The translations under genes and the position numbers were made by a program. Shown here one piece after another: positions 25,539 to 33,693 of a stretch of 64,000 nt of DNA (position 1 is the first letter of the stretch; the number at the start of each line of letters is the position of its first letter). The notes under the pieces were generated by a model. That model searched no databases and was not told the origin of the DNA. It saw only the letters and a program-made list of their open reading frames with translations. The stretch spans positions 1,302,001 to 1,366,000 of the forward strand of contig CBDDFV010000001.1 in assembly GCA_965227335.1 (NCBI GenBank). The letters are read 5' to 3'. This stretch comes from CBDDFV01 sp965227335. Its GTDB lineage: Bacteria; Planctomycetota; Phycisphaerae; Phycisphaerales; SM1A02.

Positions 25539-27011
25539 ATGCGGACGGCCTGCGACATCATTCGGACATTGATTCGGGCGCCCTGGCGTCCGCTGGTGGT
25601 GGATGATCAGCGGACGTGGAAGGCGGGGGCGTTGTACGCGGGGGCGTTGCACGTGGCGCGAGCCGTGGATCGCGGATCCTCGGCCGAGAACGTGGGGATC
25701 ATGCTGCCGACGTCGGGTCTGTTTCCGATGTCGCTGCTGGGGACATGGATTGCGGGTCGGACCGCGACGCCGCTGAACTATCTCCTGAAGGAGGACGAGC
25801 TGGCGTACGTGGTGCAGGACGCGGGCCTGGACGCGATCATCACGGTGGGTCCGCTGCTGGAGCATGCGCCTCCGCTGCCGTCGGGGGTGAAGCTGATCCG
25901 TCTGGACGAGATGTCGTTCGGCGGGCTGCCGCCGCTGCGTCGCTGCGTGCGTCGGTCGGACGAGGACACGGCGGTGATTCTGTACACGTCGGGGACGTCG
26001 GGTCGGCCGAAGGGGGTGATGCTGACGGCGGGGAATCTGTCGGCGAACATCAATCAGTGCGTGGAGTGGGCGGGGTTTGACGCGCGGGAGACGTTCCTGG
26101 GGGTGTTGCCGCAGTTTCATTCGTTCGGTCTGACGGTGCTGACGCTGTTGCCGCTGACGATCGGGTGCCGGGTGGTGTATTCGGCGCGGTTCGTGCCGCG
26201 CCGGATCGTGGAGTTGATCCGGACGCATCGGCCGTCGGCGTTCATTGCGATTCCGTCGATGTTGAACGCGTTGCTGACGGTGAAGAAGGCGACGGCGGAG
26301 GACATGGCGTCGCTGAAGTACGTGGTGTCGGGAGGGGAGCCGTTGCCCGATGCCGTGTTCCAGGCGTTCCAGGATCGGTTCGGAATCACGCTGAACGAGG
26401 GGTACGGGCTGACGGAGACGAGTCCGGTGACGAACTGGTGTCGTCCGGACGAGCACGTGCGGGGATCGGTGGGGCCGGCGGTGCCGCGGGTTCGTCAGAA
26501 GGTCGTGGGTCCGGAGGGGGAGGCTCTGGGTCGCAACGCGGAGGGGGAGATCTGCATCGCGGGCCCGAACATCATGAAGGGGTATTACAAGTTGCCGGAC
26601 GAGACGGCGGCGGTGATGGACGGCGAGGGGTACTTCCGGACGGGGGACATGGGTCGGATCGACGATGCGGGGCACCTGTTCATCACGGGTCGGATCAAGG
26701 AGATGCTGATCATTGCGGGCGAGAACGTCTTCCCGCGTGAGATCGAGGAGGTGCTGAACGCGCATCCTTCGGTGTCGGCGTCGGCGGTGATCGGGATGCA
26801 GGACGAGTCGCGGGGGGAGTTGCCGCTGGCGTTCGTGGAGCTGGTGGAGGGGGCGGATTTCGACGAGGGGGCGTTGCGGTCGTGGTGTCGGGAGCGTCTG
26901 GCCCAGTTCAAGGTCCCGCGGGAGCTGCGGCGGATCGACGCGCTGCCTCGCAATCCGACCGGGAAAATCATGCGTCGCGAGCTCTCGGCCGCGATGCCGG
27001 ACGAGGGGTGA
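25539..27011 (+). CDS. AMP-dependent (adenylate-forming) synthetase/ligase, acyl-CoA or acyl-ACP synthetase-like
   Basis: 490-residue ANL-superfamily enzyme that activates a carboxylate as acyl-AMP. It has the P-loop YTSGTSGRPKGVM (A3), GYGLTETSP (A5), YFRTGDMG (A7), ITGRIKEMLIIAGENVFPRE (hinge, A8) and the catalytic Lys in NPTGKIMRR (A10), all intact. Substrate specificity is not readable; medium- or long-chain fatty acids are most likely. Codons end in G far more than in neighbouring genes. ATG 25539 with AAAGGA upstream is chosen over ATG 25494. Confidence 0.9.
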   Translation: MRTACDIIRTLIRAPWRPLVVDDQRTWKAGALYAGALHVARAVDRGSSAENVGIMLPTSGLFPMSLLGTWIAGRTATPLNYLLKEDELAYVVQDAGLDAIITVGPLLEHAPPLPSGVKLIRLDEMSFGGLPPLRRCVRRSDEDTAVILYTSGTSGRPKGVMLTAGNLSANINQCVEWAGFDARETFLGVLPQFHSFGLTVLTLLPLTIGCRVVYSARFVPRRIVELIRTHRPSAFIAIPSMLNALLTVKKATAEDMASLKYVVSGGEPLPDAVFQAFQDRFGITLNEGYGLTETSPVTNWCRPDEHVRGSVGPAVPRVRQKVVGPEGEALGRNAEGEICIAGPNIMKGYYKLPDETAAVMDGEGYFRTGDMGRIDDAGHLFITGRIKEMLIIAGENVFPREIEEVLNAHPSVSASAVIGMQDESRGELPLAFVELVEGADFDEGALRSWCRERLAQFKVPRELRRIDALPRNPTGKIMRRELSAAMPDEG

Positions 27012-27203
27012 CGGTTGATCCGTCGCGGCCGATAATTCCGGACGTGGGAGGGGGATAGGGCCCCGAATCGGCGTTGAAAAGTGGGATTCCATGGGGGGAC
27101 CCGGGGGCCGCGCGGTAGAGTATGGATCTGCGGGTTTCCGTGGGGTGGAGTTCTGTCGCGTGGGGCGACAGACGCTGAAACAACGCAAGAAGGAGATTGA
27201 GTG

Positions 27204-29504
27204 ATGGTGCGTATCTGTACAACGAGCGGCGCGGCCCTGAGCGGGCTGGCGACGTTCCTGCTGACGTCGGCGGCGCTCGCCGGCGGCAATCCGGCGTGTA
27301 CGCCGGACGCTGGTCCGTGCGGCGAAGCCAACGGCACGCCGGGCTGCGACGATATTGAATGTTGCAACGAAGTCTGTCTGTCGGACCCGTTCTGCTGCGA
27401 CACGGAGTGGGACGACATCTGCGCTGAGCAGGCGTTGGTGTTGTGCGGCGATGCGGGCGCGAACGATGCATGCGCCGACCGCGAGCCGATTGCGGAGGGC
27501 GACACTGCGTTCAGCACGATCGGGGCCGACACCGATGGCGTGCCGCACGCCACCTGTCAGTTCGACGGTCAGACCTATCAGGACATCTGGTACAACTTCA
27601 CCGCGCCGATGGACGGTTTCGTGACCGTCTCGACGTGCAACCAGGCGGACTATGACACCGACCTCGTGGCCTACGACGGCTGCGACACGGCGTTGTGCCC
27701 GCCCGGCGACGATTTGCTGCTCGCCTGCAACGACGACGAGCCCGGCTGCGCCGGCTTCTCGTCGTTGATGAGCTTCGACGTGATCGCGGGCAACTGCTAC
27801 AAGATCCGCGTCGGCGGCTGGAACCCGGGCGATGAAGGCACGGGCACCGTGACCATCGCGTACAGCGAGCCCCCGGGCGAGGTGTGCGGCGAAGGCGCCG
27901 GCAGCTGCTTCGAAGCGAACGGCACGCCCGGTTGCGAAGACGTGGAATGCTGTGAAGCGGTCTGTGGGAGCGATCCGTTCTGCTGCGATGTGGAATGGGA
28001 TCAGATCTGCGCGGACGCCGCGGCGGTCGCGTGCGGCGATCCGTGCGAGGTCCCGTGCGACGGCGGCACGGACGAAGCCGAGCCGTGCGGTTCGGACACC
28101 AACGGCGGCTGCAACAGCACCCCGGCCGTGTTCGGCGCCATCGCGGTCGGCGAGACCATCTGCGGCAACGGCTGGGCCGACGGCGGCACCCGTGACACCG
28201 ACTGGTTCCTCTTCGACGTCACCGAAGAGTGCAAGGAAGTCACCGCGACCCTCACCAGCGCCTTCAGCGGCGTGGTGTTCATCGTCGGCGGCATCGACAC
28301 CTGCACTCCCGTGGTGATCGGCGCCACCGGCAGCTCGACGCTGTGCGAAGCGGGTCCGCCCGCGACGGCGACGCTCACGCCCGGTACCTACGCGGTCTTC
28401 GTGGCGCCCAGCGTCTTCGAGGGCTTCCCGTGCGACAGCGGCTTCAACTCGTACACGGTGACGCTCGACAGCGCCGCCTGCGAGTTCTGCGATCTGACCT
28501 GCCCCGACGGCGCGTCGGACGAAGGCGAAGTCTGCGGCGAAGACACCAACGGCGGCTGCAACAGTACGCCGATCGTCTTCGGCGCCATCAGCTGCGGCGA
28601 AACCATCTGCGGTACGGGCTGGGCCGACGGCGGCACCCGTGACACCGACTGGTACCTCGTCACCACCACCGACGAGTGCACCCGTCTCACCGCGGATCTC
28701 GTCTCCGAGTTCGACGCCGTGACCTTCATCGTTGACGGCATCGACGGCTGCGCGCCGGTCGTCATCGGTCAGACCGGCGCCTCGAACGAGTGCGTCGCGA
28801 TTGCTCCGGCCGTCGCGGATGTCGGTCCCGGCACGTACGCGATCTTCGTGGCCCCCGCGGCCTTCGAGGGCGCTCCGTGCGGCACGCAGAACGACTACCA
28901 GGTGACCCTCACCTGCACCGAATGCGTGATCGATCCGCCGCCCGCCAACGATCTCTGTGCCGACCGCATCGAGATCGGCGACGGCGATACGGATTACTCG
29001 ACGATCAGCGCCGAGACCGACGGTCTCCCGCACGTCGACATCTGTCAGTTCGACGGCCAGGTCTACGAGGACATCTGGTACAACTACACCGCCACGTGCG
29101 ACGGCACGCTGACCATCAGCACGTGCAACCAGGCGGCGTACGACACCGACCTCGCGGTCTACTCGAGCTGCGATACGGCGGACTGCCCGCCCGGCGATGA
29201 ACTGCTCCTCGGCTGCAACGACGACGCGGACGGCTGCGCCGGCTTCACCTCGGAAGTCACCATCGACGTCCAGTGCGGTCAGTGCTACAAGATCCGCGTC
29301 GGCGGCTGGAACCCCGGTGACGAAGGGACCGGCACCCTCACCATCACGTGTGACGGGACGCCGTGCGGCGCCGAGTGCGAGTGGAACCTCGACGGCGAAG
29401 GCGCCGTCGGCGCCGGCGACCTCGCGATCCTCCTGGCCAACTGGAACAACCCGTATGGCCCGGCGGATCTCGCCGCTCTCCTCGCCGAATGGGGCTGCGA
29501 GTAA
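27204..29504 (+). CDS. Secreted Cys-repeat/beta-sandwich protein with degenerate dockerin-like end
   Basis: 766-residue exported paralogue of the proteins at 2891 and 5795. Order: signal peptide (ending AALAGG), one type-B Cys module (DPFCCDTEWDDIC), a PPC-like module (YQDIWYNFTAP, CYKIRVGGWNPGD), a second Cys module, two beta modules sharing GGTRDTDWFL/Y and PGTYAxFVAP, a second PPC-like module, and a C-terminal dockerin-like unit. In that unit only the first Ca loop is present (NLDGEGAVGAGDLAILLANW); the second repeat keeps PADLAALLAEWG but has lost its loop. ATG 27204 has AAGGAG eight bases upstream. The function is unknown; it is probably surface-bound or extracellular. Confidence 0.9.
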   Translation: MVRICTTSGAALSGLATFLLTSAALAGGNPACTPDAGPCGEANGTPGCDDIECCNEVCLSDPFCCDTEWDDICAEQALVLCGDAGANDACADREPIAEGDTAFSTIGADTDGVPHATCQFDGQTYQDIWYNFTAPMDGFVTVSTCNQADYDTDLVAYDGCDTALCPPGDDLLLACNDDEPGCAGFSSLMSFDVIAGNCYKIRVGGWNPGDEGTGTVTIAYSEPPGEVCGEGAGSCFEANGTPGCEDVECCEAVCGSDPFCCDVEWDQICADAAAVACGDPCEVPCDGGTDEAEPCGSDTNGGCNSTPAVFGAIAVGETICGNGWADGGTRDTDWFLFDVTEECKEVTATLTSAFSGVVFIVGGIDTCTPVVIGATGSSTLCEAGPPATATLTPGTYAVFVAPSVFEGFPCDSGFNSYTVTLDSAACEFCDLTCPDGASDEGEVCGEDTNGGCNSTPIVFGAISCGETICGTGWADGGTRDTDWYLVTTTDECTRLTADLVSEFDAVTFIVDGIDGCAPVVIGQTGASNECVAIAPAVADVGPGTYAIFVAPAAFEGAPCGTQNDYQVTLTCTECVIDPPPANDLCADRIEIGDGDTDYSTISAETDGLPHVDICQFDGQVYEDIWYNYTATCDGTLTISTCNQAAYDTDLAVYSSCDTADCPPGDELLLGCNDDADGCAGFTSEVTIDVQCGQCYKIRVGGWNPGDEGTGTLTITCDGTPCGAECEWNLDGEGAVGAGDLAILLANWNNPYGPADLAALLAEWGCE

Positions 29505-29586
29505 TCGCATCCGCATGACGTGAGACCCGGAGGCCCCCGCCTCCGAACCCGTCCGGCCCCTGGGCCGGACGACGGAAACCCGCCAT

Positions 29587-29622
29587 CGCCCCCCGGTCCT
29601 CGGATCGGGGGGCGTCTTTTTT
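29587..29622 (+). terminator. Rho-independent terminator
   Basis: A 9-bp stem CGCCCCCCG/CGGGGGGCG (29587-29595 with 29606-29614) is followed by TCTTTTTT, about 80 bases after the third Cys-repeat gene. Confidence 0.9.
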
Positions 29623-29666
29623 GCCTCCCGCCCCACGTCGCGGCGGACGACGCGCGTCCGTCGATC

Positions 29667-29672
29667 TACCAT
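29667..29672 (+). promoter_or_regulatory. -10-like TACCAT, leaderless candidate
   Basis: It lies five bases before ATG 29678 of mqnD, with no ribosome site. Confidence 0.4.
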
Positions 29673-29677
29673 CCACC

Positions 29678-30583
29678 ATGACCGACGACGCCCCCCGTCT
29701 CCGCCTCGGCTTCTCGCCCGATCCCGACGACGCCTTCATGTGGTGGCCGCTCTTCGGCCGGGACGGCCGGCCGCCCGCCCTCGACACCACGCCCTTCGTC
29801 TTCGAGCCCGTCCTCGCCGACATCGAGTCGATGAACCAGCGGGCCGTGAGCGGCGACCTCGAAATCACCGCGATGAGCTGCGCCCAGTACCCGCGGGTCG
29901 CCGACCGCTACGCCATCACCGCGTGCGGGGCCTCGCTCGGGGACGGGTACGGACCGAAGCTGGTGGCGAAGCGGCCGATGACGGTCGACGAGTTGCGGGG
30001 GGTGGAGACGCGGATCGCCGCGCCCGGGGCCGGCACCTCCGCGTTCGGGGCCCTGAGCCTCATGCTGGGGCCCGGTTCGTTCAACTGCGAGTTCATTCCC
30101 TTCGACGAGATCACCGACGCGTTGCAGCGGGGGGAGGTCGATGCGGGGGTGGTGATTCACGAGGGGCAGCTCACGTGGGAGCGCGACGGGTTTCACCTGA
30201 TCGCCGATCTTGGCGTCTGGTGGCGGGAGGAGACCGGTCTGCCCCTGCCGCTCGGCGTCAATACGATCCGGCGCGATCTCGACGACCGGTTCGGTGCGGG
30301 GACGATCGGGCGGGTCACCGCGTGGCTGGAGGCGTCGGTCCGGCACGCCCTCGAGCACCGCGAGGAGGGGCTCGCCTACGCCCTGGAGCACGCCCGCGGG
30401 CTCGAGGCGGATCTCGCCGACGAGTTCGTGGCCATGTACGTCAATCGGTGGACGCTGGATTTCGGGCCGACCGGCGGCGAGGCGGTGCGGGTGTTCCTGA
30501 GGCGACTCGCCGAGGCCGGACTCGCGCCGGCCACGCCGGAGACGGCCTTTGTGCGCGGCGGGACCGCGACAACGGGGGGATGA
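29678..30583 (+). CDS. mqnD: 1,4-dihydroxy-6-naphthoate synthase (MqnD-like)
   Basis: 301 residues. It matches MqnD of the futalosine route to menaquinone, which converts cyclic dehypoxanthinyl futalosine to dihydroxynaphthoate: LRLGFSPDPDDAFMWWPLF at the N-terminus, GASLGDGYGPKLVAK, RIAAPGAGTSAFGAL, FDEITDALQRGEVDAGVVIH and DLGVWWREETGLPLPLG. MqnA and MqnD share the periplasmic-binding-like fold; the EVDAGVVIHEGQ region and ETGLPLPLG favour MqnD. Canonical FSPCPNDTF is FSPDPDDAF here. No other mqn gene is in the window. Confidence 0.88.
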   Translation: MTDDAPRLRLGFSPDPDDAFMWWPLFGRDGRPPALDTTPFVFEPVLADIESMNQRAVSGDLEITAMSCAQYPRVADRYAITACGASLGDGYGPKLVAKRPMTVDELRGVETRIAAPGAGTSAFGALSLMLGPGSFNCEFIPFDEITDALQRGEVDAGVVIHEGQLTWERDGFHLIADLGVWWREETGLPLPLGVNTIRRDLDDRFGAGTIGRVTAWLEASVRHALEHREEGLAYALEHARGLEADLADEFVAMYVNRWTLDFGPTGGEAVRVFLRRLAEAGLAPATPETAFVRGGTATTGG

Positions 30584-30687
30584 CCGCCGCGGTTTTTCCT
30601 TGCGGCCCGCGGGGGCGTCGGCGTACACTCGCGGTTCGGCGTTCGTGCGGGCAGGAGGGGCCGGCGCGGCAAGAGGAAGCGGACGTA

Positions 30688-31158
30688 ATGAGCATGGCCG
30701 TTCCTGAGCAGACGATGCAGGGCTATTCCACGCCCCGCGTGCGTCAGTTCAGCGTGTTTCTCGACAACAAGGTCGGCAAGCTGCTCGAACTGCTCGAAGT
30801 GTTCGACGAGTCGTCGAGCGCGCACCTCTGCGCGTTCAGCGTCCATGAGTCTTCCGACTACGCGGTGGTCCGCATCGTCCCGAGCAACGCGGACGCGGCC
30901 CGGGTGCTGCTCCGCGACCACGGGCTGCCGTTCGCCGAATACGAACTGCTCATCGTCGAACTCTGCGAGTACCAGACGCTCACGCGGATGTGCCTCTACC
31001 TGCTCGGGGCGGAGCTCTCCATCCGCTTCGCGTACCCGCTCATGCTCGGTCAGCACGACGCCCCGACCATCGCCCTCGCCGTCGACGATCCGGAACTCGC
31101 CGGTCAGATTCTCCGCAAGAAGAACTTCCGCCTCCTCGGCGAAGGCGACCTCCCCTGA
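30688..31158 (+). CDS. Double ACT-domain protein
   Basis: 156 residues. Two ACT-like halves are visible: RQFSVFLDNKVGKLLELLEV...VRIVPSNADAARVLLRDHG (about residues 18-80) and a second from about 85 to 150 ending ALAVDDPELAGQILRKKNF. ACT domains bind amino acids and regulate metabolism. Tandem-ACT proteins with no catalytic partner occur widely and are generally uncharacterised. ATG 30688 has AAGAGGAAG upstream. It lies 104 bases after mqnD. Confidence 0.85.
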   Translation: MSMAVPEQTMQGYSTPRVRQFSVFLDNKVGKLLELLEVFDESSSAHLCAFSVHESSDYAVVRIVPSNADAARVLLRDHGLPFAEYELLIVELCEYQTLTRMCLYLLGAELSIRFAYPLMLGQHDAPTIALAVDDPELAGQILRKKNFRLLGEGDLP

Positions 31159-31236
31159 CCGGGAGTCGGCGCCCCCGGCGTCCACGCCCGGGGTCCGACG
31201 CTTGAGGAGAGCAACCCCGGCCCATGCGTCGCGGCG

Positions 31237-31312
31237 GATGAATCAGCCGCGAAGGGCAGGAAGCGAGTGTGCGGCTGGCCAGCCGCTCCCGAGGGGTGAA
31301 GCCAGTCCAAAA
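31237..31312 (+). repeat. Intergenic element family R3, copy A
   Basis: It runs from GATGAATCAGCCGCGAAG to GTGAAGCCAGTCCAAAA and contains the shared core GCGAGTGTGCGGCTGGCC. Copies are at 51985-52060 (+), 44335-44409 (-) and a partial one at 56886-56918 (-). The 31159-31376 gap holds otherwise only a terminator. Confidence 0.75.
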
Positions 31313-31345
31313 GACAACGCCGCTCAGCCCGAAGGCGAGCGGCGT
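31309..31345 (-). terminator. Terminator of the basic Cys-rich protein gene
   Basis: Stem ACGCCGCTC/GAGCGGCGT is extended by GCC/GGC around a CGAA-type tetraloop with one bulge. On the minus strand it is followed by TTGTCTTTTGG. Confidence 0.8.
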
Positions 31346-31376
31346 ATGCGCGTGGTGTGGTTCTTGGCGACGCGGG

Positions 31377-31952
31377 TCAGGCGGCGCGGCGGAGCGGGAA
31401 CTTGTAGTTGCCGGCGCTCGTGGTGCGGGTCTTGCGGCCCGTGGTCTTGCGACGCTTGGTCGTGGTCGCCGCCGGGAACTGACGGCCGAAGAACTTCTTG
31501 CAGTACTTCATGAAGCTCTTCTGGCTCGAGCACTGCTTCTTGAGCTGCTCGGGCGTGCACTGACCGCTGCAGATGCACCAGTCGACGAAGTTCTGCCACA
31601 TGTCGCACTGCACTTCCTTGCAGGTCGACGCGTTCGACTTCTTCGTCACGTTGCACGGCCAGCAGACCCACTGTCCGTTGAACTTCTGGCGATAGACGTC
31701 GCCCGACTTGCAGAGCGAGTTCATCACGAAGTTCACGGTCTTGCCGTTCCGCTTCGCGATGTTCTCGATCGCGGTCGAGCAGGGGACGCCGCGGCTGATC
31801 GCGTTGTTGAAGGACTTCGAGAAGACGCCGGTCTTCTTCGTCGGGGCGGGGTTCGTGCTCGAGCTCGTGCGGGCCTTCGAGCGCGGCTTCGTCGAGGACT
31901 TGCGGCTGGTCGTGCGCGTCTTGCGCGTCTTGGTGCGTTTCGTGTTCGCCAT
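31377..31952 (-). CDS. Basic, Cys-rich putative nucleoid or DNA-binding protein
   Basis: 191 residues, not a family I recognise. A Lys/Arg/Thr/Ser-only N-terminal tail (about 40 residues, H1-like composition, KRTKTRKTRTTSRKS) leads to a core of about 115 residues with eleven cysteines, and a basic C-terminal tail (TTTKRRKTTGRKTRTTS). Residues about 50-105 (FNNAISRGVPCSTAIENIAK, then SLCKSGDVYRQKFNGQWVCW) fit a winged helix with the wing ending in WVCWP; WVCWPC and CICSGQC could be metal or disulfide sites. ATG 31952 has AGGAG upstream. It is monocistronic with its own terminator. DNA compaction is inferred only from composition and fold pattern. Confidence 0.7.
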   Translation of the reverse strand: MANTKRTKTRKTRTTSRKSSTKPRSKARTSSSTNPAPTKKTGVFSKSFNNAISRGVPCSTAIENIAKRNGKTVNFVMNSLCKSGDVYRQKFNGQWVCWPCNVTKKSNASTCKEVQCDMWQNFVDWCICSGQCTPEQLKKQCSSQKSFMKYCKKFFGRQFPAATTTKRRKTTGRKTRTTSAGNYKFPLRRAA

Positions 31953-32121
31953 GATTGACTCACTCCTGATGACCGGGACGGTCCGCCGGGCGCTGACTTC
32001 AGTTGCGTATGCGACGTCGACGCCGTCCCGTGATCTCGATCCCGGCCGTGCGACCGGCCCGGGCTGGCCCCAACATCGACCGGCGCCCCGCCCCGATGCA
32101 GTCCGCGTCGACAAAACTGCA

Positions 32122-32148
32122 CAAAAAAACCGCCTCTGCGCCGGCGGT
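32122..32148 (-). terminator. Minus-strand terminator with seven T
   Basis: Stem ACCGCC/GGCGGT with an 8-base loop is followed on the minus strand by TTTTTTTGTGC. It is the second hairpin downstream of the cyclophilin gene. Beyond the two hairpins and the short leader of the 31952 gene, nothing else is seen in the 31953-32275 gap. Confidence 0.7.
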
Positions 32149-32218
32149 AACGCGGTCGGACGAATGGCGCCCGAGAAATGATGACGAGGCCCTTCCGATA
32201 AGGCGCCCTCGGAACGAC

Positions 32219-32254
32219 ACGCGGCCGCGATTCTCGGAGGAACCGCGGCCGCGT
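32219..32254 (-). terminator. Long GC hairpin after the cyclophilin gene
   Basis: An 11-bp perfect stem ACGCGGCCGCG/CGCGGCCGCGT around a 14-base loop starts 21 bases after the stop. No T-run adjoins it, so it may instead stabilise the 3' end. Confidence 0.55.
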
Positions 32255-32275
32255 CATCGATCGTCGTCAATCCGT

Positions 32276-33514
32276 TCAGCCGTCGTCCGACGTTCCGCCC
32301 GGCTCAGGTCCGAGTTCCACCAGGTTGCCCGGGGCGGTCGGGTTCGCCGAGTTCCCCGACGCATCCACCAGCGGCAGGGTGACGGGGTCGTACTCGGTGT
32401 CGGGACGTTTCCGCAGCACTTGCGCGGCGATCGTCCGCGTGTCCGTCGGCATGCTCCGCACGACATCCATACCTTCGATGACCCGGCCGAACACCGTGTT
32501 GCGTCCGTTGCGGGTCGGGGCGGGCTTGTGGGTGATCGCGAAACGGGATCCGCCGCTGTGCGTCTGACCCGGCGTCACCGCCATCGACAACACGCCCGCG
32601 TAGTGCTTCCGGGCGGTCGAGAGCGTGAATTCGTCCGCAATGCGATAGCCGGGGTTCGCTTCGCCGCCTTCGCTGCCCATCCGCGTCCGCGGATCGCCCG
32701 TCCGCGAGAACGCGTTGCCCGCCACCTGCCACGTCATGCCGTTGTAGAAGCCCGACTCGACCAGCGAGATGAAGTTCTTCACCGTGTTCGGGGCCGAGTC
32801 CTCGTAGAGCTCGACCACGAAAAGACCCGCATCGGTCGTGAACTGCACGCGGGGCAGATCGTCCGCTTCCGCCTCCTGATCGCGCAGATCCTGCTCCCGC
32901 ACCCAGTCGCGGGCGTACTCCTGACGCTGCGGCAGCACCCGACGCACTTCCGCGCTCACGAGCGGCGAGGCGTCGGCGAGGACCTCCTGCGTCAGCGGCG
33001 TCAGCGCGGAGACCGACTCCGCGAACCGCTCCAGCGCAAACAACGCCTGGGACCGGGCGGTCGCCCAATCCGGCGTCTCCGTCGGATCAAAGTCCGCCCC
33101 GTCCAGGACGGCCAGCGCCGGCTCGTACCGACTCGACTGCATGAGCTTGCGGGCCCACTGCAGACGCACCGGACGATCGTCCTCGACCGACGCGGCGAGA
33201 TCCGCATACGCGTTGTCGAGACGGGCGGGCTCGACCGACGCCACCTGGTCGAGCCAGAGCAGCAGCTGGACGGCCATCGCCGCGGAAGGGGCGTGCCCGG
33301 GATGATCCGCGCGGTACGCCTCGACCCGCTCCAGCATCGCGCGGATCGGGCCGACCGTCTCGTCGGGATCCTGCACCGCCTGGGCGGAGGTCATGAGGTT
33401 GCGATAGGTCGACCGCAGGGCGTCGAACCCGTCGTCCGACTGGGCCGCCGCGACCGAAGTGAAGACGCCGCCGCAGAGGGCGAGAATGATCGCGAGATGA
33501 GTCGACTTCAGCAT
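32276..33514 (-). CDS. Exported cyclophilin-type peptidylprolyl isomerase
   Basis: 412 residues. A signal peptide (about 1-24, ending SVAAAQ) and a helical TPR-like N-terminal half (residues 30-210) precede a cyclophilin domain (about 220-390): TDAGLFVVELYEDSAPNTVKNF, GFYNGMTWQVAGNAF, a G-S-R-F-A-I-T segment and NTVFGRVIEGMDVV. The catalytic Arg position (F-H-R in classic enzymes) reads WQVAGNAFSRTGDPR, and the usual GSQFFI is GSRFAI, so activity may be altered. It is predicted periplasmic. ATG 33514 has AGAAGGA upstream. Confidence 0.88.
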   Translation of the reverse strand: MLKSTHLAIILALCGGVFTSVAAAQSDDGFDALRSTYRNLMTSAQAVQDPDETVGPIRAMLERVEAYRADHPGHAPSAAMAVQLLLWLDQVASVEPARLDNAYADLAASVEDDRPVRLQWARKLMQSSRYEPALAVLDGADFDPTETPDWATARSQALFALERFAESVSALTPLTQEVLADASPLVSAEVRRVLPQRQEYARDWVREQDLRDQEAEADDLPRVQFTTDAGLFVVELYEDSAPNTVKNFISLVESGFYNGMTWQVAGNAFSRTGDPRTRMGSEGGEANPGYRIADEFTLSTARKHYAGVLSMAVTPGQTHSGGSRFAITHKPAPTRNGRNTVFGRVIEGMDVVRSMPTDTRTIAAQVLRKRPDTEYDPVTLPLVDASGNSANPTAPGNLVELGPEPGGTSDDG

Positions 33515-33693
33515 CAGCTCGATTCCTTCTGACAGGGCGGCGCGGCGGGGCCGGAGCGCCCGATCGGGTGAACCCCGCAGGATAGCAGACCAATCCGTCC
33601 GCGTCCCGCCGTCTGACCCGGATCGGTCGGCGGTTCAGGCGTCAATCGGTGGTCGAAACCGTCCGGTCGGGGGGGCACGCCGGGGAGATGGCG

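Noticed and set aside
24678..29672. Very long minus-strand frame of 1664 codons
   Set aside because: Only the last 235 codons (SPOR lipoprotein) have a start, ribosome site and domains. The rest is the antisense shadow of the AMP ligase and the third Cys-repeat gene, Arg/His/Val-rich without domain logic.
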